A stretch of DNA of 33,434 nucleotides. Origin: a virus. A model generated the notes under the pieces. The model worked only from the letters and a program-made list of their open reading frames with translations. It was not told the origin of the DNA and did no database searches. Shown here piece after piece: positions 15,616 through 22,683 of this stretch. The position numbers were made by a program, and so were the translations under genes. Location: the IMG/VR virus record IMGVR_UViG_3300035670_000806, positions 1 through 33,434 of that record. One strand, written 5' to 3'. Every line of letters starts with the position of its first letter. The first letter of the stretch is position 1.

Positions 15616-16161
15616 AGAGCACTAATCGAAAATAAAGCGGTATCCAATGGTCGCAACTATGGCGGAGAAAAAGAATTGATCTGCGCTTACACTGTACTCG
15701 GCAAGATTGACGGAGAAATGCGCGAGGTTGTGACCGCTCGGGCTTACATGGGACGCAGTAGAAGCGCATCGACTGTATATGCTTCGATCTGGATACATGC
15801 TAACGGTTATCATCTTGCCGGCCATGGTAGCGCTGGCGGTTATGGCTATCACAAAGAGAGCGCAGCGTTTGCCGATGCCATCAGGAGCGCAGGTATCCAG
15901 CTTATTGGCTCACCTTATGCTGATGATAAGGGGATGGTGTATATCGACGTGCCAAACCCAGAATGGGACGCTGCGAAAGCCGAAGCAAACGAAGATAACT
16001 ATAACTGGCACACGCCGAAAATGCTTCATAAGATGGTAAAAGATACCGGCAAAAATCCCTGTCATATCGGCGGATGCGGAGAGCAGTCTATGCGTTCGGC
16101 TTTCATGGCAATCGCTCGGTCAGTCGGCGCAAAAGGTAAATTGATCTTTGTACAACACTAA
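15613..16161 (+). CDS. conserved phage protein (182 aa), unknown function
   Basis: ATG 15613 follows the shared leader. The 182-residue protein starts MRALIENKAVSNGRNYGGEK, has a strand-rich centre with GHGSAGGYGYHKESAAFADA (about residues 75-94) and a C-terminal block CHIGGCGEQSMRSAFMAIAR (about 150-169). I recognise both blocks from phage early regions, but know no function. The conserved Cys/His/Gly residues could bind a metal or nucleotide. No known catalytic signature is visible. It is the largest product of this early cluster. Confidence 0.8.
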   Translation: MRALIENKAVSNGRNYGGEKELICAYTVLGKIDGEMREVVTARAYMGRSRSASTVYASIWIHANGYHLAGHGSAGGYGYHKESAAFADAIRSAGIQLIGSPYADDKGMVYIDVPNPEWDAAKAEANEDNYNWHTPKMLHKMVKDTGKNPCHIGGCGEQSMRSAFMAIARSVGAKGKLIFVQH

Positions 16162-16171
16162 GGGGATTATC

Positions 16172-16468
16172 ATGCTCTCTACGACTATCAACGGCGTTTC
16201 CATCACTTGCAAGCCGGAAAACCTTATCAAATATCAAACGAAACTTGCCAAACCGTCGAAAGGCGGCACCAGCAAAAGCGCAGAAAAGCGCGTATTCCCA
16301 AAAAGCGCCGATTCACTTAGATCAACCGATGCTTATGTTCGGGAGTATTTGCGCCTTAATTCCATTGGCTATTGTGATGTCGCTGTGGCGCATGAACATT
16401 GGATACTGAATACCGCGCCCACAACCTGGCCAGAAGGTCCGGACTGTATCGTGACTGAGGAGGAATGA
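16172..16468 (+). CDS. hypothetical early protein (98 aa)
   Basis: ATG 16172 has AAGGGG at 6-nt spacing and comes 10 nt after the previous stop; an in-frame ATG at 16148 would overlap the previous gene and lacks a site. The protein has a Lys/Ser-rich middle (KLAKPSKGGTSKSAEKR, about residues 27-43) and a helical C-terminal half (DAYVREYLRLNSIGYCDVAV). No family is recognised. The stop lies 4 nt before the next start. Confidence 0.7.
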   Translation: MLSTTINGVSITCKPENLIKYQTKLAKPSKGGTSKSAEKRVFPKSADSLRSTDAYVREYLRLNSIGYCDVAVAHEHWILNTAPTTWPEGPDCIVTEEE

Positions 16469-16472
16469 CACC

Positions 16473-16667
16473 ATGGATAACTTTACTTTCGACGATGCTA
16501 TGCGCGTCGGTGGCGTCGCCCGGTCTTATCTCGAACATGACTTCTGGCAGCTCAAGCGCAATGCGCGTTGCTGGCTGTATCTCGGCAATCTTAACAGAGC
16601 GATAAATCAGACTCGCCTTGCCTTGCTAACTTACCGCGAATTACGGATGACATCATGCACGCAATAG
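16473..16667 (+). CDS. hypothetical early protein (64 aa)
   Basis: ATG 16473 is preceded by GAGGAGG at about 9 nt. The protein (MDNFTFDDAMRVGGVARSYL) is mostly helical and Arg-rich, with C-terminus LLTYRELRMTSCTQ. No family is recognised. The last 13 nt overlap a possible 18-codon hydrophobic peptide gene in another frame. It is near the end of the first early operon. Confidence 0.65.
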   Translation: MDNFTFDDAMRVGGVARSYLEHDFWQLKRNARCWLYLGNLNRAINQTRLALLTYRELRMTSCTQ

Positions 16668-16711
16668 TCGCCCTTGCACTCGCCCTTGTTGCTATAATCT
16701 GGCGCAGTTAG
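16655..16711 (+). CDS. possible 18-aa membrane peptide
   Basis: ATG 16655 opens a frame encoding MHAIVALALALVAIIWRS, then TAG at 16709-16711. Fourteen consecutive residues are hydrophobic and the end is Arg, which is the form of a single membrane-spanning micropeptide. The upstream GATGACATC resembles the spacer of the other early leaders, but the Shine-Dalgarno is weak. It lies just before the terminator. It may be chance; coding is unproven. Confidence 0.3.
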   Translation: MHAIVALALALVAIIWRS

Positions 16712-16744
16712 TTTTCCTCTCCGATGGTGCGCAACGCGCCACTT

Positions 16745-16774
16745 AAAAGGCCCGGTATATCCGGGCCTCTTTTT
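16745..16774. terminator. bidirectional intrinsic terminator
   Basis: A perfect 7-bp stem GGCCCGG/CCGGGCC (16749-16755 and 16761-16767) with loop TATAT is followed by TCTTTTT on the plus strand and preceded by AAAA, which is TTTT on the minus strand. It separates the converging early operon and the primase gene. Confidence 0.9.
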
Positions 16775-16810
16775 ATCTCGTTATCGCGTTGCGTATAACG
16801 CTGATTTCCC

Positions 16811-19264
16811 TTACTCGGCGCCCAATACCTTCCTCGGCCTGTTATACGTCCGGCCGCAACGCTCGACGGTTTCGATCATACGATCCTTTATGGCCTGCTT
16901 GGCACGTATGACACTCTGACGGTAATCCGCGTATAGAGTAGCAACGTGTGGGTTAATCGCCCACGTTATTCCGTTCCTGCGCTCGTCGATGATGCTCACC
17001 CAGTTTGACGCTGCGAGCTGATCCATTATCACGCGGATATCCTGCTCGATCTGATACGGCGTCATTCCATCGGGTATCTGTCGTCTTGCAGATCGGCGCA
17101 GGTCTGACAGGGTAACAGTCGGTTTTTCGCCTGCATAGTGGATAACGTGGTCAATAACCCACTGCTCAAACTCGTTTTCCTCATTGGCGAACGCATAGCG
17201 CAGGGACGGTACGATAAATGTTTTTGTGACGGCAATAGCCTTCTCCATCGTTTCCCTGCTGACACTTCTATCATAGGGCGATGTACAAAGGTGGAAGACA
17301 AGCGCCAGTCGTCCGCACGTCCCCTCGATCTTACCGAGAGCTGTCATATAGACCCCGTTAGTCTTCAGCAATCGCTCGTCGTTTCTCAATAGCAAATACC
17401 AATCTTGAAACTCGTCGAATAGCTGATAGGCCTCGTCTGATAGCTGATAGGTCTGGGCGTCAATAGCGTATAGCGTGCGGATCAGTTGTTCATACTCGCC
17501 TTCGCTGGTCATAAACTCGGGTATCGTCTTAGGCTTGACGGTTTTATCGCCACGGATGCTGATAGGTATGAACCGCTGCAATAGCCCATCGGACGACATT
17601 TTCGCCACTTGCTGCTTGAAGATAGTCGGCTGGATATTGCCATAGATTGCGAGGGCCATATTCTCGGCTGAAATGGTCCCTGCTGTCACACGGTCCATCG
17701 TATAGGGGTTTGATTCATAGCCTGCGATCCAGCAGCCCCGATCGTCACCTGATCGCGGGTCGTTGATCCGGTTGATCCAGTTCCCCATCTCGTCAAGATG
17801 CAATAGGAATCCGCGCGGCCTGCCTTGTGCGAGATGGACGAGCTTTTGACTCGTGGCGTCGTTGATAACCAGTCGGGCAGACTTGGGCTCAGGTGGCAGT
17901 TCAGGGACAGCGGGGATAGCTGTATTGTCCAGTAGGGCATCGGCTGACTGCATATGGTCGTATAGGGCTTTTTTCGCTGTGGCATACGCCGCTTCTTTCG
18001 CGCCCCACATCAGATGCTCCACCTTGAAGCGGTCGATATCTTCAACCTCGAGACGTTGCAGGACCGATAGCATAGGCTTCGCACCGGGCGACTTCTTGTC
18101 GGACGGGTCGCCGATGGTCATCAGCCACAAGATAGGTGGCACGGTATAGCCCGGCAACAACTCGAGTCGCGATCGTGCATCGACAGCAGCGCATACAGCC
18201 CCTAAACCGGCCATTAGCGGCACGACAGGATCACAGCCACGGGTTATGCTCACCTCGGTCGCACGACGCGACAGAAGCTCGGGAAACAGGCTTAGATCGA
18301 CCTCTGGCGGCTGTAGGCGCAGGGTGAGCAGGTCGATCACCTGATTAGGGTTTTCCGGGGTGATCTCCGAGAACAGGTGTGCGACGTCAGGCATAGGGCG
18401 TTTCCATCCGGCTTCTTGGGCGTGATGGAATAGCGTACCGATCGAGATACCGTCACGGTGATCCTTGAACGATCGCCACTGGATAGGCATATCACGGGCA
18501 TCATATTTCTCGGCACTGCTGCTGCTCCACTCGTTCCATAGGTCGAATGCCTGCGGGTGATCGGTACTGTGCAGCGCCATACCACACTCGATCCACGTCT
18601 GACGGTCGCAGGACGGATTGATCGCGTATAGGGCTGATCTAATCTCGTCAATGGACGCATCTGAAACATTATCGACTTTGATGTTCTTGGTCTGATCCGA
18701 GGTTATCAACGACTGCCAAAGCAATAGCAATTCGTTCGGGATGGCTGGCAAGCGTTGCCAGTTACCATGACCACCCCACTGATAGGTCGTACCGCGAGGA
18801 TGCCGTGACGGCGGCAAGACATCCTGTACGGTAAGCCCCTCGGCAGTTGCACAGCGCAGTTCGTATGAGGTCTTCCCATCGTGTTTGATCTTCTTCGATG
18901 GGAGGGTTAAACCGAATGGCATCGCATAGATCAGCTTGTGATGGCCCGGATTACCCGACTCAATTGTGACCGCATCTGGCGCTGATAGCATCAGATCGAG
19001 ATAGATGTTGTGCTGACCGAGTAGCTGACGAGCAGAATCGAGATCGTCGATATCCAGCGCCATCGTGCCGCTATAGGCATGAGCAAGACCTACACCAAAA
19101 TCGTTAGGTAACTGCGTACCGAGTTGCAGGCAATTTTCCTTTTTGTTCCAACCCTTGTGCTGGGGACCTTTGGTGTTAGGCGGGATTGGCACGATCGACC
19201 AACCATGACGGATATAGGCATCGTATGAGACAGACAAACCAGTGACATTCGGTATAGCTGACAT
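16811..19264 (-). CDS. Prim-Pol primase with DUF3987 helicase-like domain
   Basis: An 817-residue replication protein. Residues 15-180 are an archaeo-eukaryotic Prim-Pol domain: metal-binding ALDIDD (69-74), a His motif near GNPGHHKLIY (104-113), and PPSRHPRGTTYQW (151-163). Residues about 205-287 match primase C-terminal domain 2 (SALYAINPSCDRQTWIECGM). The rest resembles DUF3987, with Walker A-like GDPSDKKS (385-392) and Walker B-like LLHLDEMG (487-494). In the A motif the usual GKS glycine is Lys. It likely primes synthesis and unwinds or loads at the origin. It is encoded against the neighbouring replication genes and follows the HNH gene directly (TAAATG junction). Confidence 0.88.
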   Translation of the reverse strand: MSAIPNVTGLSVSYDAYIRHGWSIVPIPPNTKGPQHKGWNKKENCLQLGTQLPNDFGVGLAHAYSGTMALDIDDLDSARQLLGQHNIYLDLMLSAPDAVTIESGNPGHHKLIYAMPFGLTLPSKKIKHDGKTSYELRCATAEGLTVQDVLPPSRHPRGTTYQWGGHGNWQRLPAIPNELLLLWQSLITSDQTKNIKVDNVSDASIDEIRSALYAINPSCDRQTWIECGMALHSTDHPQAFDLWNEWSSSSAEKYDARDMPIQWRSFKDHRDGISIGTLFHHAQEAGWKRPMPDVAHLFSEITPENPNQVIDLLTLRLQPPEVDLSLFPELLSRRATEVSITRGCDPVVPLMAGLGAVCAAVDARSRLELLPGYTVPPILWLMTIGDPSDKKSPGAKPMLSVLQRLEVEDIDRFKVEHLMWGAKEAAYATAKKALYDHMQSADALLDNTAIPAVPELPPEPKSARLVINDATSQKLVHLAQGRPRGFLLHLDEMGNWINRINDPRSGDDRGCWIAGYESNPYTMDRVTAGTISAENMALAIYGNIQPTIFKQQVAKMSSDGLLQRFIPISIRGDKTVKPKTIPEFMTSEGEYEQLIRTLYAIDAQTYQLSDEAYQLFDEFQDWYLLLRNDERLLKTNGVYMTALGKIEGTCGRLALVFHLCTSPYDRSVSRETMEKAIAVTKTFIVPSLRYAFANEENEFEQWVIDHVIHYAGEKPTVTLSDLRRSARRQIPDGMTPYQIEQDIRVIMDQLAASNWVSIIDERRNGITWAINPHVATLYADYRQSVIRAKQAIKDRMIETVERCGRTYNRPRKVLGAE

Positions 19265-19813
19265 TTATTTTTTACCTTTTTTCAAGTTGCATGTAGGACA
19301 CAGCAACTGTAAATTTTCAATCTCGCCTTTTCCGCCTTTACTAGCTGGAATGATATGGTCGATATGACAATGTTCTATGATTGAAACATCGCATATAGCA
19401 CACCGACCAGACTGTGAAATCAACAACTGACGCTCGATACGCCTCTTGTTTTTTATTTGTCCTTCTTTACGTTTATCCATATACGACTTGTATTTTTCAG
19501 GATTGTTTGCTTTCCATTTTTTCACATAGGTCGCATGACGATCCCTATTATTGCCATACCATTCTTTTTTACTAATGTTGTATTTTTGTGCTAGTTCCTT
19601 CTTAACCTCCGAAGGTAACTTATGATAGTTCTCCATTCTTCTTTTGTTGTACTCATCTTTCTTGGTAATCCACGGAGAACACGAACAGCATCTCCCTTTT
19701 TTAGTCATTCTTGCTCCAAAATGTCCATGCTTGCATGATTTTCCAGAATAGAAATGAACAATACCTCTTTCAGCAGCAATGGTTTGAGGTAAGACAACTA
19801 TGTGATCTTCCAT
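19265..19813 (-). CDS. HNH endonuclease (free-standing homing type)
   Basis: ATG 19811-19813 has AGGAGG 4 nt upstream; the frame runs 16 codons further without a comparable site. The 182-residue protein has an N-terminal Cys cluster (CKHGH near 27-31 and CCSC at 42-45), a Lys-rich helical linker (about 50-130), and a classic HNH nuclease at the C-terminus: CAIC (138-141), HIDHIIPASKGG (150-161), NLQLLCPTCN (167-176). Such enzymes nick or cut specific DNA and spread as mobile genes. It is AT-rich compared with its neighbours and sits between the promoter and the primase gene, which supports later insertion. Confidence 0.9.
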   Translation of the reverse strand: MEDHIVVLPQTIAAERGIVHFYSGKSCKHGHFGARMTKKGRCCSCSPWITKKDEYNKRRMENYHKLPSEVKKELAQKYNISKKEWYGNNRDRHATYVKKWKANNPEKYKSYMDKRKEGQIKNKRRIERQLLISQSGRCAICDVSIIEHCHIDHIIPASKGGKGEIENLQLLCPTCNLKKGKK

Positions 19814-19843
19814 ACTACCTCCTAAAAATTTTTCATCTAACCC

Positions 19844-19872
19844 TTGACAAGTGTAAAACACTCAACTATCAT
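19844..19872 (+). promoter_or_regulatory. sigma70-type promoter for the replication operon
   Basis: Perfect -35 TTGACA (19844-19849), 17-nt spacer, -10 TATCAT (19867-19872). It lies 36 nt before the RHH gene. The spacer contains the palindrome AGTGT-AAA-ACACT (19850-19862), a likely operator. The -10 context CAACTATCATTG is identical to that of the promoter at 28088. Confidence 0.75.
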
Positions 19873-19878
19873 TGTCAA
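19850..19878 (-). promoter_or_regulatory. divergent promoter for HNH/primase genes, interleaved with the plus promoter
   Basis: On the minus strand a perfect TTGACA (19873-19878) is separated by 17 nt from TACACT (19850-19855). The -10 lies in the plus promoter's spacer, so only one polymerase could bind at a time. The AGTGT-AAA-ACACT palindrome covers this -10. Confidence 0.6.
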
Positions 19879-19907
19879 CACTTTCATCAAACAGGAGATA
19901 ACAAATC

Positions 19908-20084
19908 ATGTCTCAATCAGCATTGCTGGCGGTCAGGCTTCCTGATGAGGTCAAGCAGCAATTCATTCAGTTGTCGCAAAACTACGGCGGCACGGCTCAT
20001 GTAATGCGGGAATTGATTACAGCATTCGTTGAGAACCGTGTCGAAATCGCAGCACCCAAAAACCCGCTTTACAAGGAGAAGTGA
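19908..20084 (+). CDS. 58-aa ribbon-helix-helix (CopG/Arc-like) regulator
   Basis: ATG 19908, with AGGAG 10 nt upstream, encodes 58 residues, just under common cut-offs. The N-terminal segment MSQSALLAVRLPDEVKQQFI has the RHH pattern: a short beta strand (LLAVRLP), then helix A (DEVKQQFIQLSQNYG), then helix B (TAHVMRELITAFVENR). RHH dimers bind short palindromes or half-site arrays. The gene is the first product of a promoter that carries AGTGT/ACACT half-sites, and that promoter interleaves with the divergent primase promoter. Autorepression and switching between the two directions is the natural hypothesis. Confidence 0.8.
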   Translation: MSQSALLAVRLPDEVKQQFIQLSQNYGGTAHVMRELITAFVENRVEIAAPKNPLYKEK

Positions 20085-20088
20085 AATC

Positions 20089-20598
20089 ATGTCGAACAAG
20101 TCCGAAATTGCTCTGATTGCTGAGTCTGTGCTGGCGAATTGCCGCATTCTTGAATTGCTGATTGCCAAGTTGCCCGATGCGGTCAAGGTTGAGGTGGCAA
20201 AAGAAGTGGCGAAGGTAAATCCTACCCCAGTGCCGGTAGAGGTTCAAGCCCCTGCACCTATCCCCGCTGCGCCCGTACCGGCAGCACCGGCTCCTGTGGT
20301 CACTGCTCCTGTTATGGAGTCCCCTTCTGAGGTGCCTGCTCCCATCCCTGCGCCGCCTCCCGTTGTCACGCCTGCTGCCCCGGCTGTAACGCCTCCCAGC
20401 ACTAACGATTGCCCCATCACCGATCACAAATCGCTCATCGCTTACATGATGAACAAGTATCGTGAGTGCGGCCCTGTACATGGTCAGCAGTTGCAAGCAA
20501 TCATGGAGCAGACGACTGGGTGCAAGAACATCAACGACATTAAGCCAGAGATGTATGGAGCACTGTACGCTGGCATCGAAGCGTTCAAGGTGGCGTGA
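20089..20598 (+). CDS. phage protein with Pro/Ala-rich linker (169 aa)
   Basis: ATG 20089 (MSNKSEIALIAESVLANCRI) is 4 nt after the previous stop, with AAGGAG before it. It has a helical N-terminus (residues 1-45), a flexible linker of about 70 residues made almost wholly of Pro, Ala and Val (about 47-122), and a C-terminal helical domain (KSLIAYMMNKYRECGPVHGQ, ending KPEMYGALYAGIEAFKVA). Similar C-terminal domains occur in phage proteins near RecB-like nucleases, which suggests a recombination or replication accessory. Function is not known to me. It overlaps the next gene (TGATG). Confidence 0.75.
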   Translation: MSNKSEIALIAESVLANCRILELLIAKLPDAVKVEVAKEVAKVNPTPVPVEVQAPAPIPAAPVPAAPAPVVTAPVMESPSEVPAPIPAPPPVVTPAAPAVTPPSTNDCPITDHKSLIAYMMNKYRECGPVHGQQLQAIMEQTTGCKNINDIKPEMYGALYAGIEAFKVA

Positions 20599-21866
20599 TG
20601 AGCGACCATAAGAAGCTCTCGCCGAGCAAGTTTAATCGGGTGCGCCTCTGCCCCGGCTCGGTCCGAGAGGAGGCGAAATATCCCGAGTCGGAAGGTGGCA
20701 CTGCTGCGCTTGATGGGTCACGGGATCACTTACTGCTCGAAGTTTGTATCGAGAAGGGGTTGATCTCTGCCACCGAGATGATCGGCGAGAAACTTAGCAA
20801 TGAGTGGTTGGTCGAGTTCAGCGTTGATCGTGATCGTGCGGATCGTGTTCAGGTTGCTATTGAATATCTGCGTACCCGTGTGATGGACCTGAACTTTGCG
20901 CCGATTTATTCAGAGGTCAAACTTGATAGCCAGATCATGTTCGGTCGTGATGACATGGGAGGAACTTGCGATATTCATATCGTCGGCAAGGACTACCTAG
21001 AGGTGGCTGACTACAAGGGTGGTATGGGCGCAGTCAATCTGCCGTGCGATCAGTTGGACATCTACAGCCTGATGATCCTCGGCAACTATCAGGACCACGA
21101 CTTCAAGACGATTCGACAGACCATCATTCAACCCAAGTTAGCTAACCGTGGCGAGAATGGTGTGATCTACATCGAAATGTCTGTAGATGAATTGCTGGCG
21201 AAGCGTCAGATATACATTGATGCCGCTGCTGCTTCTGATGATCCGAATGCGCCATTGGTTCCCGGTGATGAGCAGTGCAAGTATTGCAAGCATAAAGGTG
21301 CCTGTACGTCGTTGTCGAACAAGGTTATGCAGGATAGCGGTATCAAGTTCGATGATCTAACAGCGATTGCTCACGACGAACCGAACACGATGAGCGACGA
21401 TCGCATTGTGCAGATCATGGAGGCGATACCACTCATCAAGCAGTTCATCGAGGGTGTTGAAACCGAAGCACAACGTCGCCTTGAAGCCGGTAAAGAAATC
21501 GCAGGGCTCAAATTGGTACGTGGTCGTGGCAGCAACGATTGGGCGCTTGCACCTGAAGATATGGCTGAACGGCTGAAGAAGATGAAGGTTCCCAAGGAGG
21601 CTATCTGGGAAACCAAGATTATCTCGCCAGCCAAGGCGAAGAAATTGTGCTGGAAGACGAAGGATGGTACCGATGCCAAGCTGACCGATAAGCAAATCGA
21701 GATGCTGGAGAAGGAGTACATCAAAAAATCTGAAGGTGCTTTGACGGTGGCGCTTGCGTCAGACAAGCGTTCTGCTGTTACAATATCTGTGGCGTCGATG
21801 TTTAGCGCCACTGACTTTTCTGACTTACCTGACTTTCTTAAACCAAGGAGTAATACAAATGTCTGA
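20598..21866 (+). CDS. DUF2800 family, RecB/Cas4-like nuclease
   Basis: ATG 20598 overlaps the upstream stop. The 422-residue protein starts with LSPSKFNRVRLCPGSVR and has a PD-(D/E)XK-type core: CDIHIVG (Asp 125) and EVADYKGG (135-142, the E-x-x-D-x-K form), with a conserved Gln near 152. Cys 18 together with CKYCKHKGAC (227-236) could form a Cas4/AddB-like iron-sulphur cluster. Members of DUF2800 accompany phage recombination genes and probably act on DNA ends or single strands. The C-terminal third (GLKLVRGRGSNDWALAPEDM onward) is typical of the family. The gene overlaps the next start by 8 nt. Confidence 0.85.
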   Translation: MSDHKKLSPSKFNRVRLCPGSVREEAKYPESEGGTAALDGSRDHLLLEVCIEKGLISATEMIGEKLSNEWLVEFSVDRDRADRVQVAIEYLRTRVMDLNFAPIYSEVKLDSQIMFGRDDMGGTCDIHIVGKDYLEVADYKGGMGAVNLPCDQLDIYSLMILGNYQDHDFKTIRQTIIQPKLANRGENGVIYIEMSVDELLAKRQIYIDAAAASDDPNAPLVPGDEQCKYCKHKGACTSLSNKVMQDSGIKFDDLTAIAHDEPNTMSDDRIVQIMEAIPLIKQFIEGVETEAQRRLEAGKEIAGLKLVRGRGSNDWALAPEDMAERLKKMKVPKEAIWETKIISPAKAKKLCWKTKDGTDAKLTDKQIEMLEKEYIKKSEGALTVALASDKRSAVTISVASMFSATDFSDLPDFLKPRSNTNV

Positions 21867-22497
21867 AGTTATCTTTCTGAGCAATGCCCGTCTCTCGTTT
21901 CCTCAACTGGTCGAACCCCGTTCTTCTGTTGAAAATGGTGTCAAAAAGTACAGCGCCGATTTCATCCTCGACCAGACCGATCCTGCTTTCCAGAAGTTCA
22001 TGGCTGAGTACGCCAAACTCGCCGGGGAGAAGTGGGGAACCACCGCACAGAACGTGATGCAGATGATCCAAGCCGATCGCAAACTGCGTTGCTATGGTGC
22101 CGGTGCTGAGAAGATCGACAAGAAAACCTTCCAGCCTTATAGCGGCTACGATGGTAAGGTTTATATCTCTGCGAACAAGGATGTTATGCCGCAGATGATC
22201 CGCACCGACGGCACGCCGGTCGATGCTGGTAACACGATGGAGTATCAGGCGCTGGCCCGTAAGTTGTACGGCGGTTGCTACGTCAATGCTGCTGTTCGTC
22301 CGTGGTTGCAGGACAACAAGCATGGTCGTGGCGTGCGCTGCGATTTGGTAGCCATCCAATTCGCTCGTGATGGCGAGGCGTTTGGCGAAGCTGTTGCTGA
22401 CGTATCGAGCATGTTCGGTGCCGTTGCTGCGGCTCCGGCTACTACCGCTGCTGCTCCAGCAGGTATGCCGCTTCCGCCGTTTATGATGCCTCAGTAA
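21859..22497 (+). CDS. DUF2815 single-stranded DNA-binding protein
   Basis: ATG 21859 has AAGGAG 8 nt upstream. The 212-residue protein begins MSEVIFLSNARLSFPQLVEP and has the DUF2815 pattern, including KKYSADFILDQTDP, YDGKVYISANKD and LYGGCYVNAAVRPWLQDNKH. Family members are OB-fold ssDNA-binding proteins of phages. The C-terminus is Ala/Pro-rich (about 190-212), flexible like SSB tails, but lacks the usual acidic tip. It pairs with the DUF2800 nuclease, a standard neighbour. A hairpin terminator follows. Confidence 0.9.
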   Translation: MSEVIFLSNARLSFPQLVEPRSSVENGVKKYSADFILDQTDPAFQKFMAEYAKLAGEKWGTTAQNVMQMIQADRKLRCYGAGAEKIDKKTFQPYSGYDGKVYISANKDVMPQMIRTDGTPVDAGNTMEYQALARKLYGGCYVNAAVRPWLQDNKHGRGVRCDLVAIQFARDGEAFGEAVADVSSMFGAVAAAPATTAAAPAGMPLPPFMMPQ

Positions 22498-22501
22498 GAC
22501 G

Positions 22502-22524
22502 ACAGGGGCTTCGGCCCCTGTTTC
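22502..22524 (+). terminator. hairpin with UUCG loop after the ssDNA-binding gene
   Basis: ACAGGGGC (22502-22509) and GCCCCTGT (22514-22521) form a perfect 8-bp stem with a TTCG tetraloop, followed by only a short T run. It probably acts as a partial terminator or as mRNA 3'-end protection, reducing transcription into the polymerase genes. Confidence 0.6.
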
Positions 22525-22545
22525 ACGATAACAAGGAAAACGATA

Positions 22546-22683
22546 ATGAAAGACTGTGAATCTTGCGCCTATAGCAAGCGCAAATTATCCATGCTCGGAT
22601 TTCGTACATGGTGCTGGAAATATAAGCAGTTCCGCACAATGAAGTGCATCGACTGGGTTGGTCGTAATGCGCGTGACTTATGA
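22546..22683 (+). CDS. 45-aa Cys-rich protein upstream of DNA polymerase
   Basis: ATG 22546, with AAGGA about 8 nt upstream, encodes MKDCESCAYSKRKLSMLGFR and continues to 45 residues. It is basic and has four cysteines (C4, C7, C23, C34), compatible with a small zinc-binding knuckle. Its 3' end overlaps the polymerase start by 17 nt, which suggests translational coupling. No family is recognised. Confidence 0.65.
   Translation: MKDCESCAYSKRKLSMLGFRTWCWKYKQFRTMKCIDWVGRNARDL

Noticed and set aside
20216-20404. Tandem DNA repeat in the Pro/Ala-rich linker
   Set aside because: The DNA is biased by repeated Pro, Ala and Val codons, but no fixed unit repeats in register. It is a low-complexity protein linker.
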